Shown piece after piece: positions 7,467-15,057 of a stretch of 20,968 bases of DNA (its first letter is position 1; every line of letters starts with the position of its first letter). Both the position numbers and the translations under genes were made by a program. Under the pieces are notes generated by a model. That model made no database searches, was not told the DNA's origin, and saw nothing but the letters and a program-made list of their open reading frames with translations. This stretch comes from Legionellaceae bacterium (GTDB lineage Bacteria > Pseudomonadota > Gammaproteobacteria > Legionellales > Legionellaceae), in assembly GCA_947505025.1 (NCBI GenBank), contig CANNIJ010000011.1, positions 1-20,968 of the forward strand, read 5' to 3'.

Positions 7467-8483
7467 TTAATAATAACCTTTAGTTTTAAAAATCACATAT
7501 ATTGATAAAAACATAAAAATATAAATCAATGGCTTTACATCCTGTGCTCTTTTTTGAAAAAAACTAAAAAATGCCGCGGATAGAACTGATAAGTATAACC
7601 ATCCATTGAACAGCCATCGATCAGAATATGCAAAAAATCCAACTATAAAAAATGGCATAACCATAATCCAATAAATCTTGAGAAAAAGATAAAAATTAAT
7701 TTTTTCTTTTTCTGGCAGTAGTTTTGTACCGGAAAAATGGAACATTAAACCAACGCCCAACGTAAAGCAGACAAAATCAAACCTATGACCAGCTCGATAT
7801 ACAGATTCGTTTTGATACTCTATCAATTTATCCAGAACATTATAATGCATAATATTAGGAATAAGTACTAATACATTTTTTGTCAATCCAAGAGTATAGC
7901 AAGCAGCTAACGATACCACTAACCATAAAATGGTTAGATACGAATAAAACATTAAGCCTGCAAAGAATATATATATAAAAGCAGTACTATGAAAACCAAC
8001 GGCACATATCGCTGCAAATAATGCACATCTTAGATCCCCGGGCTTTATAAAGTATAAATAGCACAATATTAGCGCAGCTGCACTTAAACCCTGCCGGATG
8101 ACATTGATCTGAGAGTTAAAGAAAAAAGGTGAGCAAAAGAAAAATATCATTGTGAACAAAAATGTTGCGGCCAAACCAGCAACAAGATCAACCTGTTGGT
8201 TGATCTTGTTGGCAATTAAGCCACACAAGCAGCAAAAAATAAAGCACAGGCAAGTAAAGAAATAACCTACGCTTATATGTAAGCTAGTAAAAGACCAGGA
8301 TAAAAAATAAAATATAAATTCATACTTATATACATCACCAGTGCCGTTATTGAACCTATTATAATATTCTATATATCCAGATGTATCAGTACCGATATTG
8401 TCAGCTCTAAACCCTAGACTAAAAATCACAGCTGATAAACATACATATAATATTAAGCGTAAAATCATTGAGATTTTAGGCAT
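7467..8483 (-). CDS. EpsG/Wzy-like polysaccharide polymerase (multi-spanning membrane protein)
   Basis: Integral membrane protein with about 9-10 hydrophobic segments. It resembles EpsG-family glycan polymerases, which join lipid-linked repeat units at the periplasmic side. Family-like marks are GFRADNIGTDTSGYIEYYNR in the first periplasmic loop, NSQINVIRQGLSAAALIL, FHSTAFIYIF and YRAGHRFDFVCF; the arginine in IRQG and the histidine in FHST are usual in this family. ATG 8483 (MPKISMILRL) is preferred over the TTG at 8489; the GT2 stop lies 9 nt before the ATG. The protein is 338 residues, as expected for EpsG (about 330-370). Its place between two glycosyltransferase genes supports the polymerase role. 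Wzy-type proteins diverge strongly, so the class is inferred from pattern and context rather than from a catalytic motif. Confidence 0.78.
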   Translation of the reverse strand: MPKISMILRLILYVCLSAVIFSLGFRADNIGTDTSGYIEYYNRFNNGTGDVYKYEFIFYFLSWSFTSLHISVGYFFTCLCFIFCCLCGLIANKINQQVDLVAGLAATFLFTMIFFFCSPFFFNSQINVIRQGLSAAALILCYLYFIKPGDLRCALFAAICAVGFHSTAFIYIFFAGLMFYSYLTILWLVVSLAACYTLGLTKNVLVLIPNIMHYNVLDKLIEYQNESVYRAGHRFDFVCFTLGVGLMFHFSGTKLLPEKEKINFYLFLKIYWIMVMPFFIVGFFAYSDRWLFNGWLYLSVLSAAFFSFFQKRAQDVKPLIYIFMFLSIYVIFKTKGYY

Positions 8484-8492
8484 AAGCAAATC

Positions 8493-9476
8493 TTACCATA
8501 TGAATTTTCTTGCATGTTTATACATAAACCTCAAAACCCATGGTTGAAACCTCAAGCAATAAGCTGCCATTTGTGACCATGAGAAAAATGGCCTGGTATC
8601 CCAACTTAAATTAATATAACGAATGAAATCATTCAAGTATGAAGCGTTAATATATGTAAGCGCCAAACCGCAATATGCTCTGGATTTAGCACCTTTAACA
8701 GCAAGCGCATATTTTTCATCTAGCTCAACCATCAAGTGATCGAAAAAAAGAATAAACTGCTGATAAAATTCAACTTTACTGGCGGTTGTTTGCATTCTTT
8801 CAGTCCATGAATTCTCGGCATTTTTGCGATAAACAGACATGGGATCAGGTAAATATAAACATCCGCTGTTTAATGAACCATATACTTGTAAGTAGTAATC
8901 AATCGTTGGTGTCAAACAAAACCATTCAGGTAAGTTAGTCACGGCTGTTCTGCGTAGCATCAACGATGGCGTGGAAAAAAAGTTCCCATTGCCCTGAATT
9001 ACATCATATGCAGGTATAATCTTGATTTTATTCGAGTGTCGACCAACGTATTTATTGTTTTTTACTCGGCCTTTAAACTCAATCCTGGACGGATGACAAC
9101 AAAGATTTATTTCAAGATTTTCGTCTAAGCTTAACGCTTGTTTTTGCATTTTATGCGGATCAATCCAATAATCATCACCTTCGCAAATTGCCAGGTAGCC
9201 TCCAACAGCAGCATCAAAAACTTGCATTAAATTTTTGTTTGGACCTAGATTAACTGAGGAATCTAAAAGTCTAATCAATGATGGATATTTTTTTTGTAAA
9301 TCACATAATATTTCATAAGTTGAATCTGTACTGCAATCATCGCGCACCACAACTTCGAATGCGAACTCAGTCTTTTGTTTAACAATGCTTTCAATGCATT
9401 GCTCAATATACTTTTCCTGATTATAACTAATCACACATGCTGATACTTTTATCTCAGATGAATTTTTTACAACCAT
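8493..9476 (-). CDS. Family 2 glycosyltransferase (GT-A fold)
   Basis: Inverting glycosyltransferase of the WcaA/SpsA type. The nucleotide-binding start is VSACVISYNQEKYIEQCIESI at about residue 11. Next comes EVVVRDDCSTDSTYEI (D46, D47) and the metal-binding DxD-like site EGDDYWIDPHKMQKQ (D101, D102). The C-terminal half is less conserved and probably binds the acceptor. Its 327 residues are complete and there is no membrane segment, so it should work at the cytoplasmic face of the inner membrane. The start ATG at 9476 is supported by GGAG 8 nt upstream. It is the first gene of the polysaccharide cassette: 72 bp separate it from gspM, while the next gene follows after 9 nt. Donor and acceptor are unknown. 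Confidence 0.9.
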   Translation of the reverse strand: MVVKNSSEIKVSACVISYNQEKYIEQCIESIVKQKTEFAFEVVVRDDCSTDSTYEILCDLQKKYPSLIRLLDSSVNLGPNKNLMQVFDAAVGGYLAICEGDDYWIDPHKMQKQALSLDENLEINLCCHPSRIEFKGRVKNNKYVGRHSNKIKIIPAYDVIQGNGNFFSTPSLMLRRTAVTNLPEWFCLTPTIDYYLQVYGSLNSGCLYLPDPMSVYRKNAENSWTERMQTTASKVEFYQQFILFFDHLMVELDEKYALAVKGAKSRAYCGLALTYINASYLNDFIRYINLSWDTRPFFSWSQMAAYCLRFQPWVLRFMYKHARKFIW

Positions 9477-9548
9477 TGAACGGACTCCAGATAAAACTTT
9501 AAAATAATCTATTCAAATCTAGATTTTCATAATCTACTCTAGATGGCG
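9477..9548 (-). promoter_or_regulatory. Spacer before the polysaccharide cassette, weak promoter candidate
   Basis: This 72-bp AT-rich gap separates the mltB-gspLM group from the cassette on the same strand. On the minus strand TTGAAT is followed after 17 nt by TATCTG, a weak sigma-70-like pair just upstream of the GT2 ribosome-binding site. The motif ATCTA recurs three to four times (as AATCTA/TCTAGA). No stem with a T-run is visible, so I see no clear terminator for gspM. Whether the cassette has its own promoter remains open. Confidence 0.25.
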
Positions 9549-10028
9549 CTAAGAATCAAACAACATAACCATCCTGGCCTGCACCATTCCAGGTGTTGAT
9601 GTTTTGCTTAAATCTATTTGTTTAAATATAACCCGCTGAGCCTGGCTCAAAGACCAAAGCCAAGACATCAAAGTTGCATACGGGACTTGCTCGACAGTGA
9701 CTTCAAGTGATTTAGGACCGGTTTGTTGGATTTTATAAGTGAACTTTTTAAACTCTGGAGCCTGTAATTGATGTTCAACATATGATAAAAACTGACTGCT
9801 GGTCAGAGATCTTTGATGTTTTTTAGATTGGATATTATTTTTTAAATAATGAATCGTCGCCTGCAGCTCTGTAAATGTTTGCATTTGCTGTTTAAGAGCA
9901 TTATTCCATGGAATAAACAACAGCATCAGTGCGAAAGCACTAACCACATACAACAATCTATGACCGCTTAATCTTAAAGGGATCTTAGTATAATAAAAAC
10001 TCATGTACTGAAACCATTTATGCATCAT
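9549..10028 (-). CDS. gspM: GspM/LspM, type II secretion inner-membrane platform protein
   Basis: Bitopic inner-membrane protein that pairs with GspL in the assembly platform of the type II secretion system. There is one N-terminal membrane segment (about 26-42, LYVVSAFALMLLFIPW), then a coiled-coil-prone stretch (LKQQMQTFTELQATIHYLKNNI). A periplasmic ferredoxin-like domain follows, whose end (YATLMSWLWSLSQAQRVIFKQIDLSKTSTPGMVQARMVM) has the usual GspM layout: a helix with W/L, a strand, then G-x-V. It has 159 residues, normal for GspM. The ATG at 10028 overlaps the gspL stop as ATGA, showing translational coupling; ATG 10025 is an alternative. Sequence similarity within GspM is low, so the call rests on architecture plus the position after gspL. 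Confidence 0.85.
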   Translation of the reverse strand: MMHKWFQYMSFYYTKIPLRLSGHRLLYVVSAFALMLLFIPWNNALKQQMQTFTELQATIHYLKNNIQSKKHQRSLTSSQFLSYVEHQLQAPEFKKFTYKIQQTGPKSLEVTVEQVPYATLMSWLWSLSQAQRVIFKQIDLSKTSTPGMVQARMVMLFDS

Positions 10029-11110
10029 TGCAACACCAATGTTGCATAAACTTTCGCTCCATGAGTGCTAGCATTTTTCTGCTGTACTTGTACGCCAGAT
10101 TTAATTAATCGTGACTGAATTTTATCTAATTCCTTGAAGTCAGAGCACTGTAAACTTACAGTCAATCCAGATGATTCATAACTTAATTTATCTATGCTGC
10201 CGCCTCCAGATCCAATCACAACAGATAACTCATGGATTAAATTCCAAAATCTTAGATTAACTGCTTTATCTGGTGCAACCAATGTTCTTAATTGCTGATT
10301 TGATGGTAATTTGCTGGTGCTATGTGGAAAAATTTTCAAATAGAGAGATTTTAATTCTCTATGACTAGAATTTAGTCTATGATGAACTTGGTATGTTTTC
10401 CACAGCATTCCAAAAAAAACACTTGCGGCTAAAATCACACACAAAGCTTGAGCTAAACTCAGCCATTGTGGATCTACGTGCAACCGTGCTGGGGATTTAA
10501 ATAATCCCTGACATAATTGCACTAACGGACGCTCTAATAACCGCTGCGCAATCCACACATTCGGATCTAAACCATCCTCAGGTACCTTTTGTATGTTAGA
10601 CTCTATATGCGCTCGAGCAAATTCAAAATCCACAAAACCTTTTATCGTCAAATCATGAACTAAAGTACCAGCTTCAGTCCAGCACGCCTCACCTGCTTTT
10701 AAAGCACACCAATCCAATGTGATGACATCAAACATTATGCCTGCACTTTCCAGGTTAAATATAATTTCTCTCAAGATTTTATTTTCAATAATCACAACTT
10801 GATAAAAACCCGGGACATCTCGCTTAAATGCAAAGTGTAAATATGCCGGCGGTTGTGCTAGCAAATCCTCCAGAACAAATGGCATGGCTGCACGAACTTT
10901 TCGTTCAGACAACCAAGGAAACTCAACCAAATGCACTGCAGCATGCAGTGCTGATAGAATCACAATGGTTTTTGCATTAACTTGTATATTTCGAGTATCC
11001 TCGAAACTACGCCAAATAAATGGCTCTAGAATCTGGGCATTGGACTGCAGTACCAGGCTAAAGCAACCCGAGTCTGTCAGCGTGCCTGCAAATAAAAAGC
11101 ATGTAACCAT
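10025..11110 (-). CDS. gspL: GspL/LspL, type II secretion inner-membrane platform protein
   Basis: Connects the secretion ATPase GspE to the inner-membrane platform. The cytoplasmic actin-like domain is recognisable from LHAAVHLVEFPWLSERKVRAAMPFVLEDLLAQP, a hallmark of GspL, and from LVQLCQGLFK, equivalent to the NLLQGxF motif before the membrane. One membrane segment follows (about 220-240, LAQALCVILAASVFFGML), then a periplasmic ferredoxin-like domain to the end. The start is uncertain. ATG 11110 (MVTCFLFAG) lies 1 nt after the mltB stop; ATG 11125 (MHQDKMVTCF) lies inside mltB. Neither has a strong ribosome-binding site, and I chose 11110 because family members begin close to the first strand. 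gspL and gspM stand without other gsp genes, as lspLM does in Legionella; the rest of the system must lie elsewhere in the genome. Confidence 0.92.
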   Translation of the reverse strand: MVTCFLFAGTLTDSGCFSLVLQSNAQILEPFIWRSFEDTRNIQVNAKTIVILSALHAAVHLVEFPWLSERKVRAAMPFVLEDLLAQPPAYLHFAFKRDVPGFYQVVIIENKILREIIFNLESAGIMFDVITLDWCALKAGEACWTEAGTLVHDLTIKGFVDFEFARAHIESNIQKVPEDGLDPNVWIAQRLLERPLVQLCQGLFKSPARLHVDPQWLSLAQALCVILAASVFFGMLWKTYQVHHRLNSSHRELKSLYLKIFPHSTSKLPSNQQLRTLVAPDKAVNLRFWNLIHELSVVIGSGGGSIDKLSYESSGLTVSLQCSDFKELDKIQSRLIKSGVQVQQKNASTHGAKVYATLVLQ

Positions 11111-11111
11111 T

Positions 11112-12131
11112 TTATCTTGATGCATACGAATGATTATTCTGCGGCAAGTTAGCCCACTCTGTTCTTAATCTCTGTGAAAACAAATATGCTACGAGCGCAT
11201 ACTGAGGACTAGTATTATATCGTGTGATCACATAAAAGTTAGGGTATGCCAACCAATGATCACTGCCTTGCTGAGTATTCAGGGCGATCAAACCAGCTTT
11301 TTCTAGTGATTCAGCAACATGTCCTTGTGGACGAACCCCAGCTGCTCTTAATCTAGCCACGGTATAATCTGCAACTTTACTATTAGCCGCTAACTGCCGG
11401 TAAGCGGTTCCATGCACCCATGCAGGTTGAACCACGGGTTGATGCATGCTCCAGCCGTGGCGATGAAAATAATTAGCCACACTAGCGATAACATCTTGAT
11501 CATTAGACATTAAATTAGGCCGCCCAGCTCCATGCATGTTAACTGCATACATACGATAACTACTCGGCATAAATTGTGGCTTACCCATCGCGCCGGCATA
11601 TGAGCCCAGATATTGATTCGCCGGAACCCCATGTTCACGGCACAACAATAAATACTCTTTTAATTCCCTGGTGAAAAATGGCGCCCTTTTTGGATAGTAG
11701 AATGCCAATGTACTTAGCGCATCTAACACCCGGTACGTTCCTTGATGCTGTCCATAAAGTGTTTCAATACCAATAATAGACACAATCATATCAGCTGGTA
11801 CACCAAAACGTTGCTCCGCAGCTGCTAAGGCTGCTTGATTCTCGCGCCAATATGCAAGTCCAGCTTGCACGCGCTGCTCAGTTAAAAATAATGATTGGTA
11901 TACATCCCAAGTTTTTTTCTCGTACGGCCGTTCCATGGAAGCAATAATTTGCGGCTGAAATTGTGCTTGATTCAAGATGGCCAGCAACTGCTTTTCATCA
12001 AAATGCTCTTTAATTACCATTTCATGCACAAATTCCCTGGCTGCTGGTTTTTGTAATAAAGCGGCGTCTGAGTGCACCTGAATGCTGCATATAGCACCTG
12101 CCAATATAAAAAGACCGATCTTTAGTCGCAT
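11112..12131 (-). CDS. mltB: MltB-type lytic murein transglycosylase
   Basis: Cleaves peptidoglycan glycan strands to 1,6-anhydro-MurNAc ends in the periplasm. It has an N-terminal signal sequence (MRLKIGLFILAGAICSIQVHSDA). The cysteine at 15 is not in a good lipobox (G-A-I-C), so a soluble or type I-processed form is as likely as a lipoprotein. The Slt35/MltB catalytic domain has glutamate E123 in IIGIETLYGQHQGTYRVLDALSTLAFYYP. The family blocks GSYAGAMGKPQFMPSSYRMYAV, DQDVIASVANYFHRHGW and LIALNTQQGSDHWLAYPNFYVITRYN follow. It is 339 residues, near the usual length. The start ATG at 12131 has AGGA 6 nt upstream. It is the first gene of mltB-gspL-gspM, and making gaps in peptidoglycan beside a secretion machine is a sensible pairing, though the link is only positional. 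Confidence 0.94.
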   Translation of the reverse strand: MRLKIGLFILAGAICSIQVHSDAALLQKPAAREFVHEMVIKEHFDEKQLLAILNQAQFQPQIIASMERPYEKKTWDVYQSLFLTEQRVQAGLAYWRENQAALAAAEQRFGVPADMIVSIIGIETLYGQHQGTYRVLDALSTLAFYYPKRAPFFTRELKEYLLLCREHGVPANQYLGSYAGAMGKPQFMPSSYRMYAVNMHGAGRPNLMSNDQDVIASVANYFHRHGWSMHQPVVQPAWVHGTAYRQLAANSKVADYTVARLRAAGVRPQGHVAESLEKAGLIALNTQQGSDHWLAYPNFYVITRYNTSPQYALVAYLFSQRLRTEWANLPQNNHSYASR

Positions 12132-12258
12132 AATTTATCCTAATTAAATACAAAATTAATCTGCTGATCATCCAGATCTTTTACATGATTTGCAACGATC
12201 TAACATAAAAATATTTAAATAAGCAACTCATGCCATAATTAAAGACAAAAAACCAACT

Positions 12259-12369
12259 GTGGATGATGATATTACAGGAAAAAAACGCCCAATGTTCAAC
12301 ATGGCTCTGACAAAAGAAGATTTTCCGCAGAAATCCTACAAATCTCCAGGTAGAAAAACAAGTGATTGA
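12259..12369 (+). other. Doubtful short ORF (36 codons from GTG, or 25 from ATG 12292)
   Basis: The frame reads VDDDITGKKRPMFNMALTKE followed by DFPQKSYKSPGRKTSD, hydrophilic and lysine-rich, with amino-acid composition more like protein than random AT-rich sequence. It stays open upstream to TAA 12220-12222 without an ATG. GTG 12259 lacks a ribosome-binding site; ATG 12292 has AGGA about 11 nt upstream, which is too far to be convincing. The stop codon overlaps the -35 candidate of folD. It could be a small gene, the tail of a decayed gene, or chance. I do not recognise it. Confidence 0.2.
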
Positions 12370-12394
12370 CTGTTAGAATTTATTTTTCTAGTTT
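12366..12394 (+). promoter_or_regulatory. Sigma-70-like promoter candidate for folD
   Basis: TTGACT (12366-12371) and TAGTTT (12389-12394) are separated by 17 nt, with the folD start 30 nt downstream of the -10 box. The -35 box matches five of six consensus bases; the -10 box is weak. Confidence 0.45.
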
Positions 12395-12424
12395 ATGGCT
12401 TAACTCTTTTTAAGAAAACCAAAT

Positions 12425-13312
12425 ATGGCAGCAATCATTTTAGACAGCAATTTGTTGGCAGATCAAAAAAACAATCAGATCAAGCACTCCGTAGATCAAC
12501 GTATACACGCAGGATTATTGCCACCATGTTTAGCTGTAATCTTGGTAGGCAGTGATCCTGCTAGTTGCGTCTACGTGGATGCTAAGAAAACCGCCAGTAA
12601 TCGTGTTGGTTTTGAGACTCGAATACTAAACCTGCCAGAAACCACCAGTGAATCTGAGTTATTGGCAATTGTAGATACTTTGAACCAAGATCCGGTGGTG
12701 CACGGGATCTTAATCCAAAGACCGTTACCGGTTGCCTTACAAACACAGGCCATTATCGAATCCATATTACCGCATAAAGATGTTGATGGTCTTCATCCAT
12801 ATAACTTAGGCCGTTTGTGTCAAGGTAATCCACTATTAAGACCATGTACACCGTATGGAATCATGCAGTTACTTGAACATTATAGTTTGAGTGTGTCTGG
12901 AAAACATGCTGTGATTATTGGTGCATCTACATTAGTCGGCAGACCTATGGCGCTTGAGTTATTAATGGCTAATGCTACGGTGACGATTTGTCACCGTGGT
13001 ACAAAATCGCTGGAGCAACATGTACGTGCAGCTGATTTGCTCGTAGTTGCCACCGGAATACGTGATGTAATTGATACTAATTGGTTGGTTTCAAAGCAAA
13101 TAATCGTCGATGTTGGGATTCATCGTTTGGAAAATGGCGGCTTGTGTGGTGATATTGATTTTAAATCTGCAGTACAAAAAGTTGCTGGGATTACGCCGGT
13201 TCCTGGTGGGGTTGGACCCATGACTGTAAGTTCGCTATTAAGTAACACTTTACTTGCTGCCAATGGCAGGTTGAACGATGGATTTATTGGCAGTTCCAAC
13301 AGATATATTTAA
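12425..13312 (+). CDS. folD: FolD, methylene-THF dehydrogenase / methenyl-THF cyclohydrolase
   Basis: Bifunctional cytoplasmic enzyme interconverting 5,10-methylene-, methenyl- and 10-formyl-tetrahydrofolate, supplying one-carbon units for purines and formyl-Met. Y50 and K54 (CVYVDAKKTA) match the catalytic Tyr/Lys numbering of E. coli. Other conserved blocks are HGILIQRPLP, HKDVDGLHPYNLGRL, LRPCTPYGIMQLL, the NADP-binding loop IIGASTLVGRPMALELL (canonical GRSxxVGxP) and TPVPGGVGPMTVSSLLSNTL. Small departures are QRPLP for QLPLP and GAST for GRSN; they spare the key residues. The 295 residues are about ten longer than usual, through the C-terminal NDGFIGSSNRYI. The gene converges on gabD and the last 29 bp overlap the gabD 3' end. 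The ribosome-binding site is weak (AAGAAA upstream). Confidence 0.96.
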   Translation: MAAIILDSNLLADQKNNQIKHSVDQRIHAGLLPPCLAVILVGSDPASCVYVDAKKTASNRVGFETRILNLPETTSESELLAIVDTLNQDPVVHGILIQRPLPVALQTQAIIESILPHKDVDGLHPYNLGRLCQGNPLLRPCTPYGIMQLLEHYSLSVSGKHAVIIGASTLVGRPMALELLMANATVTICHRGTKSLEQHVRAADLLVVATGIRDVIDTNWLVSKQIIVDVGIHRLENGGLCGDIDFKSAVQKVAGITPVPGGVGPMTVSSLLSNTLLAANGRLNDGFIGSSNRYI

Positions 13313-14738
13313 TATTCAGATAATCGTCTAATCCATATTTAGAGCCTTCGCGCCCTAAACCAGAATCTTTAATACCTCCAAATGGTATGGATGCATTCGA
13401 CAATGCCCCAACATTTATCCCTACAAGACCAAACTTCAATTGATCGGTTAAACGCCAGATCAGATTAGTGTTTGAGGTAAAACAATATGCAGCCAAACCC
13501 GCTGGCACGGCATTCGCCATTTCAATAGCTTGGTTTTCTTCTTCAAAACGATAAATTACGGCTACTGGCCCAAAAATCTCATTTTGGGCAATGTCCATTG
13601 AAACCTGGGCATCAACAATCACTGTTGGTTGATAAAAATTAGGGCCTAAAGAATCAACCTTCCCGCCGCACAAAACCTTAGCTCCAGAGTTGATTGCTTG
13701 ATCAACTAAACCTTGAATTTTATTAATCGCCATCTCATTAATTAATGGACCAATCTTAACAGGAGGATCCGACAATCCGCAGCCTAAAGATAGTGCTTGT
13801 ACTCGAGCAACAAAAGCCGCCACAAATGCATCATAAATTCCTGATTGTACAAAAATACGATTTGCAGCAGTACATGCTTGACCGCTATTCCGAAATTTAG
13901 CCACCATCACTTCAGAGACAGCCAGCGGAAGATCAGCATCATTGAATACTATAGCCGGAGCATTCCCACCCAACTCCAATGATAATTTTTTAACAGTATC
14001 AGCACATTGTGCATACAGCAGCTTACCAACACGAGTTGAACCGGTAAACGTTAGCTTGCGTACTCGATAATCATCACATAAAACTTGGCCTATCTCAACT
14101 GCAGCGCCTGTAACTACATTCAATACGCCGTTAGGTATACCTGCTTGTTCGGCTAATAACGCCATGGCTATTGAAGAAAATGGGGTTAACTCTGAAGGTT
14201 TAACTATGATTGTACAACCTGCAGCCAATGCAGCCGCGCATTTACGAGCTATCATTGATACCGGAAAATTCCATGGGGTAATTGCTGCAACCACACCAAC
14301 CGGTTGCTTGATCACCAAATGGTGTAAGTTTTCTTGTTCAGTAGGAATAATATCCCCATACACCCGGCGAGACTCTTCAGCAAACCAACGAAAAAAACTG
14401 GCAGCCGATTTTATTTCACTAACCGCATCTTCCAGTGGCTTGCCTTGCTCCAAGGTTAACAGCACTGCCAAAGCGTTGGTGTTGGTCAACATAAGATCAT
14501 GTAATTTAAGCAGAGAATTTGCACGGGTTAATGCTGTCAATTTACTCCAAGCAGGAAATGCTGTGGCCGCAGCAAGAATTGCAAGCTTGGTATCATCTGC
14601 CGCCATATCTGGCACATGACCTAACAACTGCTGATTTGCCGGATTATGTACAGCAATTACACCACCATTAATGGCAGAACACCATTTACCATCGACATAA
14701 GCTTGCTCTCTGAGTAAACTCAAATAATTATTATCCAT
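13284..14738 (-). CDS. gabD: GabD, NAD(P)-dependent succinate-semialdehyde dehydrogenase
   Basis: Oxidises succinate semialdehyde to succinate, the last step of the GABA shunt feeding the TCA cycle. Aldehyde dehydrogenase superfamily with all catalytic residues visible: oxyanion N157 in TPWNFP, cofactor K180 in VKPSELTP, the nucleotide loop FTGSTRVGK, general base E255 in LSLELGGNAP and nucleophile C289 in NSGQACTAANR. E255 and C289 are within one position of E. coli GabD. The GKLLYAQCADTVKKLSLELG and FGGIKDSGLGREGSKYGLDDYL blocks favour SSADH (GabD) over betaine-aldehyde or other ALDHs. It has 484 residues, the family norm. It lies 18 nt after the small PA3496-like gene and probably shares its transcript. 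No gabT is visible, so succinate semialdehyde must come from elsewhere in the genome or another pathway. Confidence 0.93.
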   Translation of the reverse strand: MDNNYLSLLREQAYVDGKWCSAINGGVIAVHNPANQQLLGHVPDMAADDTKLAILAAATAFPAWSKLTALTRANSLLKLHDLMLTNTNALAVLLTLEQGKPLEDAVSEIKSAASFFRWFAEESRRVYGDIIPTEQENLHHLVIKQPVGVVAAITPWNFPVSMIARKCAAALAAGCTIIVKPSELTPFSSIAMALLAEQAGIPNGVLNVVTGAAVEIGQVLCDDYRVRKLTFTGSTRVGKLLYAQCADTVKKLSLELGGNAPAIVFNDADLPLAVSEVMVAKFRNSGQACTAANRIFVQSGIYDAFVAAFVARVQALSLGCGLSDPPVKIGPLINEMAINKIQGLVDQAINSGAKVLCGGKVDSLGPNFYQPTVIVDAQVSMDIAQNEIFGPVAVIYRFEEENQAIEMANAVPAGLAAYCFTSNTNLIWRLTDQLKFGLVGINVGALSNASIPFGGIKDSGLGREGSKYGLDDYLNIKYICWNCQ

Positions 14739-14756
14739 ACAAAAGCCCCAGTTAGT

Positions 14757-14957
14757 TTACAAATTACCCCAATCAAACTTATCTTCTAACTCTCCTTCAT
14801 AATCCTCTAATTCTCTCTTTAGAGATCTTTGCTCAAGCCTGGCTTCCAGTAAACGACGTACTCGTTTGCGTTTCTCCAGATCTTCTGGCTGCTCGATATT
14901 TTCCGTACAGGGAAAAGACTTTTCCTCATTATCCTGATACTCATGTATTAATGCCAT
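14757..14957 (-). CDS. Small charged PA3496-like protein of unknown function
   Basis: A 66-residue, highly charged protein. Its second half KRKRVRRLLEARLEQRSLKR continues into ELEDYEGELEDKFDW. This Arg/Glu-rich helix ending in an acidic tail resembles the short gammaproteobacterial family annotated as PA3496-like putative envelope integrity proteins; the resemblance is from memory and function is not established. There is no signal peptide and no membrane segment. It is well supported as a real gene: ATG 14957 is preceded by AAAGGAG at ideal spacing (6 nt), the best ribosome-binding site in the window, and by a perfect TATAAT. gabD follows after 18 nt. Confidence 0.8.
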   Translation of the reverse strand: MALIHEYQDNEEKSFPCTENIEQPEDLEKRKRVRRLLEARLEQRSLKRELEDYEGELEDKFDWGNL

Positions 14958-14987
14958 GATTTACTCCTTTACACTCGTCTATGTAAA

Positions 14988-14993
14988 ATTATA
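14988..14993 (-). promoter_or_regulatory. -10 box (TATAAT) for the small PA3496-like gene and gabD
   Basis: A perfect TATAAT lies on the minus strand 30 nt upstream of the start codon. At 17-nt spacing the -35 position reads TAACTG, a poor match. The box overlaps one arm of a short dyad, GTCTAT (14977-14982) and ATAGAC (14991-14996). On the plus strand TAGACT (14992-14997), 17 nt, TATCAT (15015-15020) is a possible rlmJ promoter, so the two divergent promoters may overlap. Confidence 0.4.
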
Positions 14994-15057
14994 GACTCTA
15001 TTTGCACGATCAGTTATCATTCACGATCTTTTATGTACTTTTTTGGAACGACATCCC

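Larger units (their letters stand above)
12132..12424. other. Divergent intergenic region between mltB and folD
   Basis: 293 bp separate two outward-facing genes. The mltB side is AT-rich and holds its ribosome-binding site AGGA. The folD side holds a promoter candidate at 12366-12394. The middle (12223-12369) is open in one plus frame, with 48 sense codons between TAA 12220-12222 and TGA 12367-12369, and looks partly coding-like (see separate entry). I see no tRNA, riboswitch, strong terminator or repeat here. Confidence 0.6.

Noticed and set aside
14164..14619. 151-codon plus-strand frame
   Set aside because: Mirror of the gabD coding strand, with no recognisable domain; gabD catalytic residues occupy this region.
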